A DNA stretch of 64,000 nucleotides, from the NCBI RefSeq assembly GCF_022965805.1, contig NC_133105.1:27131208-27195207 (forward strand). The letters are read 5' to 3'. Position numbers and translations under genes: made by a program. Under the pieces are notes generated by a model. That model was given only the letters and a program-made list of their open reading frames with translations. It made no database searches and was not told where the DNA came from. The stretch is from Primulina eburnea (lineage: Eukaryota; Streptophyta; Magnoliopsida; Lamiales; Gesneriaceae). Shown here piece by piece: positions 22,526-34,016 of the stretch (within the stretch, counting starts at the first letter, position 1; every line of letters begins with the position of its first letter).

Positions 22526-25500
22526 ATGCCCAGATATAGAAGCCGCAGTCGCAGCCCCGTGAGGCGAAGCAAGCACTACGACGACCCACGTGACCACCGC
22601 CGCGAAAGACGCTCGCCGGCACCCTCTGGTCTCCTTGTTCGAAACATCTCTCTCAGTGCCAGGTTATCATTGTCATTCCAACGCTCTGCGAATTTGTGCT
22701 GTATGAAGATTGCTGCTGTTAGTTTTTTTTTTTTAAAAAAACATTGTTTGGAATTTCGTGTGGGAATTGCTCTGTTCTGACTCTTCCAAATGTCTTGGAA
22801 TGCCTCGAAAACTTTCATTGAATACAGGTGTTCTTAAATTCGAATGGGTTCTCAATTTGTTGGTTGGTAATCAATCAATTGGATATTTATCAACAAAAGT
22901 ATTTTTTTGTGGTGTAATTATGAGGTGTGTACATTGTCATGGTTGAGTTATGCAGGGTGTTCAACTCTCTTTGTACACAATTTTTGGGCTTGCATTTAAT
23001 TTAAAAAATGGTCTAATTTCAATTTGGTGTCTGCTTAGATGACGATGCTGCATTTGTAAAATATATAGTATGTTGTACTTATTCCTTTAGTAGAGGAATA
23101 TAGGAGTTGCATTAGATTCTTTGCTGTCAGCCAGCTGAAGCAAGTGGTGCAATGTGTTATTGAACTTTTCAATTTTCTAGCTTCCATAATAAGCATATTA
23201 TTTTACAAAAGTTTGCCAAATCTGTTGCTTTTCATTTTTCCATTTCGTAAATCTGCTGCATCTGTAAAAAGTGGAAATTTATCTTTATTTACTTCTTGGC
23301 AGGCCAGAGGACCTCAGGGTTCCTTTTGAACGATACGGTCCGATAAAAGATGTCTATTTACCCAAAAATTACTATACTGGGTATGCTTTCATCTCTTTAT
23401 GGCTTTACACGCTTCAGTCATCCCCGAAACTTTTTTTGTTTCTCAAATGTCATATAAACTCTTTGATGAAAATGCAGGGAGGCACGCGGCTTTGGATTTG
23501 TTAAGTTCCGTTATCCTGAAGATGCAGCTGAAGCAAAGAGCCAATTGAACCACACTCTAATCGGTGGACGTGAAATAAGAATTGATTTTGCTGAAGAGAA
23601 CAGGAAAACTCCTCAAGAAATGCGTAGGGTTTCACGAGTAAGGTTTGTGTCCATGTCGATGTGTACTCTGTTAATGGCTGTTTCTTTTTCCTATGTTCAG
23701 AATTTCGGATATGTACTTCTCGATTGCTGAGTATTTTTACTTTTATCTTCTGTTGCAGCTCTCGGGTAAATAACCGGAGGCGGAGTCCATCATGGTCCCC
23801 TAGACGGCAATACCACTGTTAGTAGAATTTATATTCTTCTCAGTAGGCATTTTACTCCAAAAGTTTTTAGCATGTGCAAATCATCTATGCGGTTAAATTC
23901 TGATTGGATAGACTCATCTAGGAATATAATGAAAGAAAGAAGAATTAATATTCTCTTATGATATTGTTATCCCGCTGAAAGATTTATGTTTAATATGTGG
24001 CAGCTGACTCGCGCTCCCCTTCTCTAGCACGCCGTGAATCAAGGTCTGCTTAATACTTGGATGTTATTTTTTCATCTGGTTTTTGACTTCTGTCAACTTC
24101 TTTCACGTCTTGTGGCTTGTGCTGAGTTTTGAGGTTTAGAAAATCTTTACAACAATCTTCTCTTTCTTGATCTTGATCTTGAGTTTTAAAATGTCTGTGA
24201 TAGTTGCGCTCGATGGCAGGTTAAATCAAAATTATTTTTGTTCTGACATATTAGTTTATTATTATATCGTGGATCAGTCTATTGTTATTCACTTTTTTTT
24301 AAAAAATTTTTTCTCATTCAGTTGGATGGTTATATTTTCATATCTAATCATGAGACCTAAGAAGAAACTAGCGCTCTCTCTCAAAACCTGCTTAATATTC
24401 CTTAGTATTTAATTAGTGTGATGTGTGAAACTACTGTAATCCCTGCATATCCTTTAGTTGGGAATAAGATTACGGGTCTATCTGGAGATTTTGTGGATGA
24501 TATGACATTTATCATATTCTTCTACCGAGAGGAAGGTGGTGAAGAGGGGTTTTTTATCTATTTGTTTGTTTTATATATCTTTTTATCTTTTTACGGCTAC
24601 CCTCTACTCTAAATAGTGTGCAGGAGCTAGAGTGTTCAAAACTTTATTAGCGCAATATTACAGGAACATAAACTACTGCTTTTTTAAAAATTTAATTTCT
24701 ATGTAAAAAAATGATGTTCATTCTTAGTTCTTTTACCTGGTTGGAAAGTGGTGTTTGATCTTTTACTCTTCATTTTCTTGAGATTGCTTTAAAATTATCT
24801 CAACTATATGATGGATGGTTTCTGGTAGAATTGAATGACGAGCTGATGGCCTTATCTATGCAGATCTAAATTGACAAAGAGAGACATAAAGAACTCAAGA
24901 CTAATAAAGGGAAATGAGAAAGGGATGAAAAGTCAAAGACTACTTGCTTTATATTTTGTCAATGCCTTCCAAAATCATAACCGATAAATTTCAATTTGAA
25001 GAAATATTGCTTTATTTCGCTTTTCAGCTTGTAAGGTTTCTGCCTTACGTGATTATAAGGAAAACAAAATTTTGTTTCTCTCTGTTAGCTTTTTAGTTTG
25101 ATATCTATGTTGCGTAATATCCAGTTAAAGAAAGAACATAGAGCTTATAGTTGGACAAAGAAAGAAATCATCTTCAAAGAAGCAAAGCCATTCAAAGTTA
25201 TTACTGATTGAGATGATGTGAAATTGGGCAAGAAAAGATAGTGTGAGGTTTCTAATTGTTGGGCGCAAAGAAAGCTTTGAAGTTTTGAGATGCTGATGTA
25301 CCCGTATACTGCTATAAAGCCTTAAACAGTGTGTGGATCAAAATATCCTTGTTTTTCCGTGAAAAAGTTGCAGGTAAAGGGTAATGCTCAAGTCACTAGA
25401 TATTTCAAGGGAGATTCTAGTCTTGGTGCCGAGAATGTTATATTGTTATTAAATTTTTGACTTGTGATTTTGTTTCAAAGTGAGTTCTGGAAGGTCATTA

Positions 25501-26110
25501 CCTTTTATTAGAATTTGGTATTGCTAGGCTATTAGCTGGTTTGATGCGTTTTACTCTGCTAATTTATTGTGAAATGAAAAAATTGCAGCAACTGATTTTA
25601 TTTTATGTATGGCAGGGGCCATGGCGATAGGGATGATTACTTATCCCCCCGCAGATCAAGATCTATTTCTAAATCAGTTTCTCCCAGGAATGATAGAGAT
25701 CACAAGTATCATGAGAGATCTCCCCGACATTCCAGATCTGTCACGCGTTCTCCTTCTCCACGTCATGAGAAAAATCACAGGCCAAGTCTCCAATCCTCGA
25801 GTCCTGCAGGAAAAGGTCGGACTGGTTATGTACCAGCTAGCACACCCCAGAGTCCCAGAAGGAACTCTAGGAGTCCAGCCAGGTCTCTTTCTCTCGATCC
25901 TACAGCTCTGTATCATGTTAAAATTTCTAACTCTCAGAAATATGTCATCATGTTCCCAACAAATGTTTTGGGCCAGTTTGTATTTGATTTATTCTACTGC
26001 ATTCCATGCTGCTCTCTTTTGCGATAATTTTCTCATTTTAATGTATTCAAGCATATCACGCAGTTCAGTAGGAACTGATTGCTATTTTTCTGATGCGCAG
26101 TCCTCGTTGA
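22526..26110 (+). CDS. SCL28: SC35-like SR splicing factor, SCL28 orthologue
   Basis: Seven coding exons: 22526-22662, 23303-23380, 23478-23642, 23759-23817, 24004-24043, 25616-25882 and 26101-26110. All introns are GT-AG and the phases fit; total 756 bases, 251 residues. The N-terminus is a short RS stretch (MPRYRSRSRSPVRRSK). One RRM spans about residues 36-110 with RNP2 LLVRNI (36-41) and RNP1 RGFGFVKF (75-82), and the SCL hallmarks YLPKNYYTG and FAEENRKTPQEMR. An RS tail follows (DDYLSPRRSRSIS). This matches my recollection of Arabidopsis SCL28 (236 residues) better than SCL30/30A/33. The protein would act in the nucleus in splice-site selection. The last exon adds only three residues and stop. 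Retention of intron 6 would give a different tail ending near 26027. Exon 1 and exon 6 reading is sure; the tiny last exon is an inference from frame and splice sites. Confidence 0.9.
24044..25615 (+). other. Long fifth intron of the SR gene
   Basis: About 1.57 kb between an AAG/GTCTGC donor and a GGCAG/GGG acceptor, far longer than the other introns (97-640 bp). I see no open coding insert. SR genes often hide regulated or poison exons in such a long intron. Confidence 0.6.
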
Positions 26111-26729
26111 AGGTCCCTGTTTGTTCTGTTCTTGGCTGTTGAAGTGCACTCACAAGTGTTGTGTGAAGCATCGTTTACGAAAATGTGCGAGTAGCGCATG
26201 GTGAACTGTAATTTTCGCTTCTTCAATACATTTATGTTTAATGTAATCATTAGTGCTAGCATTGGGTTGGAGCATGCGTTTGTGATTGTTTTTCCTTTGA
26301 GTATTGCCTGCTGTCCCAAACTTTGAAGCATACCTAATTCACTAGTTATTCTGCTATATCTGGGGGTACATTGGTGTTTCCCATTAGATTTAGAGAACAG
26401 TGATTGCTTAATTTGAAAAGTTGCGATCACAAGGAAGTTATAGGATAACAAGACAGTTAGTTGCTCTTATTTCAACGAATGTGCCGAAGTATGTATATAT
26501 ATATTATGGACTTGCTAATTAATATGGGTTGATCGCATTATACATATGAACGCATTTTATTTTTGACAGGATAAGCTTCTAATTTTATTAAGCAGAAATT
26601 AAATCATCCATTACAAGCGAGAAATTCTCAAGCTCCCAAACAAAAAGGGGGGGGGGGAGGAAATCACAAAATATCGAGGATGTATAAATTTCAAACATGT
26701 TTCAGGAGTTGCCTGAATATTGTCCCCTA
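26111..26729 (+). other. 3' region of the SR gene and spacer
   Basis: Contains T-rich and TTTAATGTAATCATT-like plant poly(A) signals near 26220-26260. No further gene is visible. A G-run at 26647-26657 and an A-rich segment mark the approach to the LINE remnant. Confidence 0.5.
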
Positions 26730-27470
26730 CCAACACATCTTCATCATGGGCACCAAAACAGTGCATGGCATTGTAGGGTCATCCATATTGGCACACTGGA
26801 CATGTTCCTTTCACGGGGACATGATGGGGGCCAGTAGATTCCCTTCCGTGGGAATAATATTGTGTAGTGTGAGCCACCAAATATCCGAACCTCAGGGGCG
26901 ATCGGCAGCGTCCCTGCTAACTTCCACCAGCTTTTTGAACGTGGTTCTGAGCAATGACTCGGAGGGACAAGAACCAATTGCCATTTTGAAGCCATCTCGC
27001 ACCAAGTATTTGCCCTTCTGATCGAAGGACCAAAATCTGGAATCTTCTGTTAGCGATGGGGACCATGGGATAGACAAGATGTTTTGAGCTACGTGGAGAG
27101 GAAATAGATTGCGTACAAAACTTTCGTTCCGAGTCCCTCTCTGAATGAGTGAGTCTACTGTGTTGAAGTCACCTTGATCACTTGATACTCTGCCGGGAAT
27201 CCATTGGTCTTTGAATGTTGTTATTTTCTTTTTATAGCAAACACGCCCACAAAGTCCCTTCCCTAGCAAATCTCACAAAGATATAGGAAGTGTTGCCCCC
27301 TAATTTTGCATCGATAATATCCTGATGTTTGAAGTACCTAGGTTTGAGAACTCGAGCAACTAGTGATCCCAGGTCGATGATGATTCTCCAAATCTGCTTT
27401 GCAAAAAAAAGGGCCTCGTTGAAAGCCTCCGGCTGTCGAAAGCTCATTCCACCCATGCATTTCGGTTTAC
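26730..27470 (-). pseudogene. LINE (L1-type) C-terminal ORF2 remnant
   Basis: Minus-strand pieces in two frames with L1-type plant ORF2 landmarks: GGMSFRQPEAFNEALFFAKQ, WRIIIDLGSLVARVLKPRYF, the ITTFKDQWIPG motif and FWSFDQKGKYLVRDGFKMA. This is the region after the reverse-transcriptase core. It is broken by a frameshift near 27240-27260 and stops. Confidence 0.8.
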
Positions 27471-27596
27471 GAAGAGATTTCTATGTCATCCAGTGCATTC
27501 TTTTCCTCTCCTCGTTTACTCCTCACGCTCTACCAGATAACGAAACTGCAACTTCTTACTACGAAGGGAGAACATGGGCCACCCCGAGACTACACC

Positions 27597-27810
27597 TCAC
27601 GGCCTTGCACTGCAGGGGATATCTAGCTCGGTTTTGATTCTCTCGGCAATTTCCTCAGCTGTGTTCGGGCTAAAGGACAAAGCTGGCCTTATCCCGTCAC
27701 AATTGCTCATTGTGACCTTAAAAAATATTAGGCTGTCGTACGCAAAAAATAGGGTCTCTCTCTGTCTCAGTCCTCTGCCCGGAAGCACGGACCCATCCAA
27801 TCTCACCATT
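27597..27810 (-). pseudogene. LINE reverse-transcriptase middle fragment
   Basis: Minus-strand fragment with GRGLRQRETLFFA and DSLIFFKV, decayed forms of GLRQGDPLSP and of the FADD-type segment of non-LTR reverse transcriptases. The catalytic aspartate pair is not preserved. It belongs with the blocks on either side, in the expected order. Confidence 0.65.
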
Positions 27811-27865
27811 AAGAGAAAAAGAGTGTTTGATTGTTTGAAATCACCTCATCACCTTCTCGATCCAA

Positions 27866-27896
27866 ACATAATAATAATAATAATAATAATAATAAA
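27866..27896. repeat. (ATA)n microsatellite
   Basis: About ten ATA/TAA units inside the LINE remnant. Confidence 0.9.
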
Positions 27897-27954
27897 GAAT
27901 ACGCTAAACTATTAGCTGTAGTAGAAACTGTGGTCTATAAACTTTAAATCTATT

Positions 27955-28290
27955 GCACAAAAAGAAACTTCGTAGAAGTCACCAAGAAACCCAGCTTCTC
28001 CATAATCCGTTCAAAAAAGATCCATTCGAACCTATCATAAGTTTTGCTCATGTTGAGTTTTATGCTTCGTATTACAAATCACATTATAATATTATCAATG
28101 ATCAAACGTCCTGGGATAAACAGGCTCTGGAACTGGTCGACTGTCATCTTCAGGATTGGTCTAAGTTTGTTTGTTAAAGCTCGAGCAATTACACAAGCTT
28201 ATCGGCCTAAAGTCCCTTATAGTCCTGGAAACTTTAATTTTCGGAATGAGCGTCACAATTGTCTTGTTCCATTCATCAAGCTGCTCCCCC
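27955..28290 (-). pseudogene. LINE reverse-transcriptase N-terminal fragment
   Basis: On the minus strand the order is WNKTIVTLIPK, DFRPISLCN, a FIPGRLI-like segment and KTYDRFEWIFFERIMEKLGF, the first fingers-and-palm motifs of plant L1 reverse transcriptases. Frames change at least twice. The AP-endonuclease part is absent, so the copy is 5'-truncated, as usual for LINEs. Confidence 0.78.
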
Positions 28291-28499
28291 TCAATTGTAC
28301 TATCTATATTAATAGCCTATGTGATAGAAAATTCAATGACAAAAGCATTTGAAGACCAAATTTATAGTCGAGTTAAAATTCGATTGAGTATTCGAGCTCG
28401 ACTCATGAACATAATGAGTTATTCGAGAAAGCTCGAATGTATCACCATATTCACACACACGTAACTGAAATGTGTCCTCTGCACGCGTAATTTTCATTA

Positions 28500-28860
28500 G
28501 AAGTGTCAAACTGGGTTAGCGAGAGCTCGGGACAGGCCGCCGACCCACAACCCACTGTAACCTACCACCATTAGGTGGGGCGGGGCAACCTGCTTCTTAG
28601 GTAGGTTGAGAAAACACCAACCCAATCCAACCCAACCCAACACATTTATTTTATATGGCGGAATGAAGCAACCCGCCGAGCTTATGTGTAATTTGCCGGG
28701 CTGAAGCGAGCCGACGCACAACTTCCATTAGACGGCCTATACCGCTATTTGGTGGCTTGAAAAATTACCAACCCAACCCAACCCAACCCAACCCACCTCA
28801 CCCCACCTATTTCAAGGCAAGCCAATCCAACATACTTAACACATTTTGATACCTCTAATT
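28500..28860. repeat. ACCCA-type simple repeat region
   Basis: Two clusters of CCAACCCAACCCAAC (28617-28642 and 28768-28800) are separated by GC-rich, partly inverted wording. No gene. The period is five bases, unlike the plant telomere repeat TTTAGGG. Confidence 0.7.
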
Positions 28861-28944
28861 TTCACAAATAGATTGATTGCAAGATAACATTTGAGTATTC
28901 GCCAATTTTTCAGGCATATATATTTAAAAAGAGAATAGGTCTAA

Positions 28945-29102
28945 TGTGAAACCGTCTCACGGATCACAATCTGTGAGACGGGTCAACCCTACCCATATTC
29001 ACAATAAAAAGTAATACTCTTAGCATAAAAAGTAATATTTTTTCATGGATTATCCAAATAAAGATCCGTCTCACAAAATACAATCCGTGAGACCGTCTCA
29101 CA
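28945..29102. mobile_element. MITE copy 1
   Basis: Terminal inverted repeats TGTGAAACCGTCTCACGG (28945-28962) and CCGTGAGACCGTCTCACA (29085-29102) bound an AT-rich centre with two TAAAAAGTAATA repeats. The same sequence recurs at 31745-31905, so this is an interspersed miniature element. Confidence 0.75.
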
Positions 29103-29539
29103 CAAGTTTTTGCCTTAAAAGAAGTTCTTCACCAAGATTATGAGATTATATTTATTAAAAATCAAAATTTCAACATAATAAATATCAGTAGGAAAACTAG
29201 AATTTTCGCCAATTCTGTAATGAAATTGTTGTTCGCTGAACTCTCATCGGCAGCTCTTCTTCAGTCTCCTCGCTGCCATTTCTATCACAATATTCTTCAT
29301 CAACGATAATGTAGAAACTTGAAAAATGTATTATCTTCAAATTTAATGGCAAACATGGTGATCAACGCCAACGAATGACGTTGCGGCCAATGTTAAAATT
29401 TGATTGAGAAGTGAAAGAAGGAATGAGGATGACGTACTATGCGGACACATTGACTTCTTTTACTTGGGTTCTTTTAGGATTTAAGCTTAGGGTTTATATC
29501 ATACTCATATTGACATAATTACCCTTCATTATACATCTT

Positions 29540-29542
<3 letters not shown>
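29103..29542. other. Spacer without visible gene
   Basis: AT-rich. A telobox-like TTAGGGTTT occurs near 29488-29496. No supported coding region. Confidence 0.5.

Positions 29543-29600
<58 letters not shown>
29543..29600. repeat. (AT)n microsatellite
   Basis: Uninterrupted AT dinucleotides, about 29 units. Confidence 0.95.
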
Positions 29601-29603
<3 letters not shown>

Positions 29604-30536
29604 CAACTAGCTCGCAAGCTGCACGTATAGAAACATTTAAAACTCGAACTCAACTTAGAGTTAAGAGTCGAGTTTTGACTGAGCATCTCATGAGTTACTC
29701 ATGATTAGTTTGACTCACTTGCACCCCTGCACCAAATTTGAACATTTTTTTTTTATTATACGGCATAAATTTCATTTCTTCAGCTCACTTTTATAAGATG
29801 AGGAAATATCTACAAGATTCACATGAAAAGTTAGTGCGATCCAAATCCATGAGTCCATTAATTGAATTCTATGCATAGGCAATTACTAATGTGAGAAATA
29901 GAATGCAAGAATGCATACAACTTCAATCTGTATGTGAAACAAATCATCGGTAAGTACAACAGACTTGAAACTGGAAGAATGATTATTATCGTCTTTTCAA
30001 GTAACACGGCTCAAATGTATTTCCATGAAACGAAAACTCAGACGAAACTTCATATACCGTGATTAAACACCCATCATAGTTGGCTAGGACAAGCCATATT
30101 GCTCAGATCATCAATGCTCACTTGAATTATCTCGTGCATCAGACTGCGGTTTCTGCAAATGAACAAAAAAAAAATGATGAAAAGACCTTTGAAGAAATTA
30201 TTAACGCCATGGCATCATCCATCAGTTCACACAACTTCGAACAATTGTACCAAACTCTTTAGATAAGGTACTAAAATAAAATTCCATTTTACCAACAGGC
30301 AGCAGCTAATTTTGCCCATAACAATGACATTTAGGGAATATATGACCAATGTGTCTCAAGATTGTTTGCCTACTCCAGACATCCCTTTAAAGGAGCTAAT
30401 TACCAATACAAGGAAGGTCATTTAAAGTCATTAGTTTCAAAATACACCATAGAGACAAAACCAGACTTATTTAGGTGAGCCTGATCCTGATAACCGTTTC
30501 TCGTAGAACTTGTGAAAGGACCTTTGAAAACTAGTG
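29601..30536. other. Spacer and probable 3' UTR of the small gene
   Basis: No supported gene. The right end (about 30380-30536) would be the 3' UTR of the minus-strand gene at 30537-31380. A 60-codon plus-strand frame at 30080-30262 has no recognisable features. Confidence 0.45.
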
Positions 30537-31380
30537 CTAGGAGCTTTTCTTGGCTTGTTTATCATGTTCTCTCCAGGGATTAAGAGCATCTCTAATTGCC
30601 TGAGCTTCAGGGGTACTCTCCCAAGACCTCTTCTCCGCTTCCAAAACTGTTACTTTATCATCTGCAGTTATCCACAGAGAAAATCAAACAAAGTTGTGCA
30701 TCTCAAGTGATACACCTGAACAAACAAATGAACATGAATCTGAACTTGCTAATTCACCTCAAGAATCATATTGCAATTTCAATAATCCAAGTCCTTCACA
30801 GCGAAAACAAGAAGAAGGAAGTTTAAAAGAACGACATCCAAAAATACTCATATCTATCATAAGAGGCTCGCAGCTGCTATCGAATAAAAACATTAGATCT
30901 ACTTCCTGTCTAGAAGGAAGGTTATCAATTTGCATCGCCCAATTCCATACGTAGAAAAATACTAATCTAAGTAATGGTATTGTTGAATCCTGATTACGAA
31001 AACAAGCATTAACCTTGGACACAGCAGCAATCAAGCCATGTCTTCAAGTTCAAATCTAGCCAACAAAAGTGGGATCGGGTATCAATATTCAGAGATGATA
31101 TTTTCAACAGACCAACTAACAAGCTATCCTCCTCATATACATTCAACCCTGGTTTCACCTCTGTTTTTCCCAAGGTTAAAGTCATAGTTTCCATGATAAG
31201 TAAGATGGGTTCTCATCTTTAATGGGTAATGAACAAAATCGAGAACTGAAAAAATGGAGATTGGAAGTGAAAAAGGAGGGTTCTCACACAGAAACCAGTT
31301 TTGATCATGAAGTACTCCATGGAACCTCCAATCATGGCCGAAACAATCGAAATCTTCAAGTACCAATCCACAAACTTCAT
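30537..31380 (-). CDS. Small two-exon gene, 71-residue single-pass membrane protein
   Basis: Exon 1 is 31380 to 31290 (ATG at 31380) and exon 2 is 30661 to 30537 (stop TAG 30537-30539). The 628-bp intron has a GTGTGA donor and an ACTGCAG acceptor; 91 + 125 bases give 72 codons in one frame. The N-terminus MKFVDWYLKISIVSAMIGG looks like a short membrane helix, followed by a small segment ending MIKTGFYDKV across the splice junction. A charged C-terminal domain (TVLEAEKRSWESTPEAQ, ALNPWREHDK) follows. I recall short plant proteins with this layout but cannot name a function; a mitochondrial inner-membrane or assembly-factor role is a guess. A TATA box lies at 31471-31481. The intact frame across a precise intron argues for a living gene. 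Confidence 0.72.
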
Positions 31381-31470
31381 CTTTTTTATTCTTCGATCTT
31401 CACACTAAGCTCTGCTGAAGGGTTTCCGAAAACAAATGATTATTTATTAAGATAAATTACAATATTCGTC

Positions 31471-31481
31471 ATATATATAGA
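31471..31481 (-). promoter_or_regulatory. TATA box of the small gene
   Basis: CTATATATATG on the minus strand, about 95 bases upstream of the ATG at 31380. It fits a short 5' leader. Confidence 0.5.
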
Positions 31482-31744
31482 CTTAATTCACTAATATTAT
31501 TTTATTTTTATTTAATTCATTTAAAAAATAATTACAAGTTTGTCAATATTTAAACAATAAAAGTATATCAATAAAACCGAAAAAATACAATTAAACTTAT
31601 AACCTGAACTATACACCTGACAACAGAAAAAAGAAAAAAAATATATAGTATTATCATTGCTATTATCATTCCGTTTTTGTTTTAATGTTTCTTGATTTAT
31701 TGGTATACTTTGACGTTATGTGTGTATATAAATCACGAGTATGT

Positions 31745-31905
31745 CTCTTGTGAGGAGGTATCACGAATCTTTATATGTGAGACGGGTCAACTCTACCGAT
31801 ATTCACAATAAAAAGTAGTACTCTTAGCATAAAAAGTAATAATTTTTCATGGATGACCCAAATAAAATATTCATCTTACAAAATACGACTTGTGAGACCG
31901 TCTCA
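31745..31905. mobile_element. MITE copy 2
   Basis: Same core as 28945-29102 in the same orientation: GTGAGACGGGTCAA, ATATTCACAATAAAAAGTA, TTTTTCATGGAT, TTGTGAGACCGTCTCACACA. The left terminal repeat is more degraded here. The two copies bracket the small gene. Confidence 0.72.
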
Positions 31906-31984
31906 CACAAGTTTTTGCCCTAAATCGCATGTTTGATGCAATTTATGATTTTTTTTTTAAATTGTACCACATAGTATTGTTCAA

Positions 31985-32506
31985 ATCTGATGCCCTGAAA
32001 TTGGTACACCGAGACGGATCCAATCCCACATCAAAACGGACTCTATCCCTACCAAGATTCCAAGCCCACAACCCCCTAGCCATGTCAGATATCCGAGCCC
32101 CCGAGCCCACCAAAGGATCGGGAATCCTGGCCCTAACGTAACTATAAGATACAAAGATATTCTCATCAATGTACAAGGCTCCCGATGAATCCGGGATTCG
32201 GGTAAATCCAATCAAGATAAGGCTATAGTTCTAACCACCGTTGGGATAGATTTCTAATGTTTAAAGTCTCCTATATCAGGTAGGACTCTATCGCAGCACT
32301 CACTTAGCACCACTGTATTTCCCTCTTAAGTTCGCTTACCAGACTGACTTAAGTATCGGAAAGGTCATGCTGGAAAATTCTCCAACGCCCCCTAACCTTG
32401 TTTATGTCTGTGTAGAACCCAGAAATCTGACCCAACCCATTCACCTTTAAAGATTTGAAGATTCGCCCTCCAGAACGAACTCGAGATAACATTTTGGTAT
32501 CATTAA
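31985..32506 (+). repeat. Decayed 5' LTR of Tat-like Ty3 copy 1
   Basis: The right part resembles the LTR end of the element at 55967: GACTTAAGTATCGGAAAGGTCA compared with GACTTAAGCATCGGAGTGGTCA. A primer site follows at 32507. The left edge is uncertain. Confidence 0.5.
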
Positions 32507-32526
32507 TTGGCGTCCTCTGTGGGAAA
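32507..32526 (+). other. Primer-binding site of Tat-like copy 1
   Basis: TTGGCGTCCTCTGTGGGAAA is a decayed form of the TTGGCGCCGTCTGTGGGAAA found at 56619-56638, in the style of Tat/Athila elements rather than the initiator-Met type. Confidence 0.65.
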
Positions 32527-32559
32527 TTGAAGGAAAAGAGATAAGATAGTGAATACGGA

Positions 32560-33710
32560 AGACATCGTCAATGGAGGCGATGAAAACAAAAATCATAATG
32601 GGAACCAGAGCCTCATAGTGGTATGCTCCCACCGCCCTCCGATCAGGAGATACAACTTGCCGAAATGAAGAAACTAATAGAGGAGGTTGAGCAATTGAAG
32701 GACAAATGGAATGGTAATCTCCTTCCCCCAACTCGGGCCATATCATTATCCGCTGAAATATTGGCTAAAGAACTCCCTAAAATTTCAAATTCCCGAATAT
32801 CGAAGATTATGACGGGAAGGAAACCTCGAAGACCATCTGGTGCGGTTCGAAAACGTTACACTCTTGCATCAATATTCAGACCCTATCAAGTGTCGGGTAT
32901 TCTTTACAACTTTAATAGATCGGCACAACAGTGGTTTAATCTACTCCGGCCCAGGGCATCAAAACCTTCCTGGACTTGAACCGAGCCTTTCTCCATCGAT
33001 TCGCCAGCAACAAAAAAAATCACATCACTCCTTTCAGTCTCTTTGCTATGAGACAGCAAGAGCACGAAAGCTTGCAGGCATACATACGAAGGTTTAGCAT
33101 TGTGGTCATTTAAGTACCCTCTGCCACGTCCAACTTATTGATCAGTGCAATCATCCAGGGACTCACCATGAAGGATTTCCTCAAATCACTGATAAAAAAA
33201 ACTGACGAGTAATTATGACGAACTTCTAGCCTGGGAGGCAAAGTATGTTAATCGTGAAAAATTCCAGCTTGCCCGGGCCCATCAACGGAGGGAGCCGTCC
33301 AACAGCCCCAAAAATCCCCAGCCAGTGAACTCCACTCCCCGTCTTGACTGACCAGCCTGTTCGGAGCCCCTGGGCCAGTTCACCGCATACACCTCACTTA
33401 AGTTTAGTAAGCTCGGGGCCCTCCAAATATGTGAGAACAAACATCTTATAAAGAAGCCCCAAGGAAGTGATCAAGGGTCTCGGAGACGTAGGTTGGACAG
33501 ATATTGTGACTTCCACAAAGACTATGGGCACACCACCGATGAATGCAAACACCTGGGTCATGAGATAGAACGCATCATACAACAGGACGTGCAAATGAAA
33601 AACATTCCAACCCATCAAGGGTCGGACTACCGACCCCCAAAAAAGGCTAAGGAAGGTCCCGACCACAAAGACAGAAGAAAAGGAAGTGAACTGTGAAAGG
33701 AGCAATATCC
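32560..33710 (+). pseudogene. Tat-like Ty3 gag, frameshifted
   Basis: The start of gag is unclear. A coiled segment (EIQLAEMKKLIEEVEQLKDKW) comes first, then capsid wording split over frames: VTLLHQYSDPIKCRVF, SAQQWFNLLRP, a decayed form of SLFAMRQQEHESLQAYIRRF. It ends with a zinc-knuckle-like CDFHKDYGHTTDEC at about 33508-33549. Several frameshifts and stops make it non-functional. Confidence 0.78.
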
Positions 33711-34016
33711 TCCCCCGGAGCAAAATCAGCCCGGGCCTAACCAAAGACATCGTATTTCCCCTCAAGGAGTCATAAACATGATATCAAGAGGACCACCGAT
33801 GGGGACTCCAACCGATCCAGAAAGACAAATATTAGAAGATTGACAAACACGGAAATCACCGGGACAAAAGTCCGGACATGGCGTCTTACATCATTCGGAC
33901 CAGGGGACTTGGCCGGATTGTCCGACCCTCACAATAACACGTTGCTCATCCGAGCCATGATAGCTAATTATGCAGTGGCCCGAATATTCGTCTATTCAGG
34001 AAGCTCGGTGAATATG
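33711..34016 (+). pseudogene. Tat-like Ty3 protease, 5' part (interrupted)
   Basis: Decayed linker, then in the third frame IRAMIANYAVARIF and the active-site segment before SGSSVNM. The homologous site in copy 2 (55715-55740) reads VDSGSS. The reading stops at the ATATG target site 34012-34016, where a 12.2-kb element is inserted, and resumes at 46204. Confidence 0.75.

Noticed and set aside
25609..26142. 177-codon frame overlapping SR gene exon 6
   Set aside because: It is the shifted frame of the RS-coding exon and crosses its splice site.
28600..28800. Telomere-like repeat
   Set aside because: The period is ACCCA, not CCCTAAA, and the runs are short and interrupted.
30080..30262. 60-codon plus-strand frame
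   Set aside because: No domain, no promoter, and it lies in the 3' flank of the minus-strand small gene.
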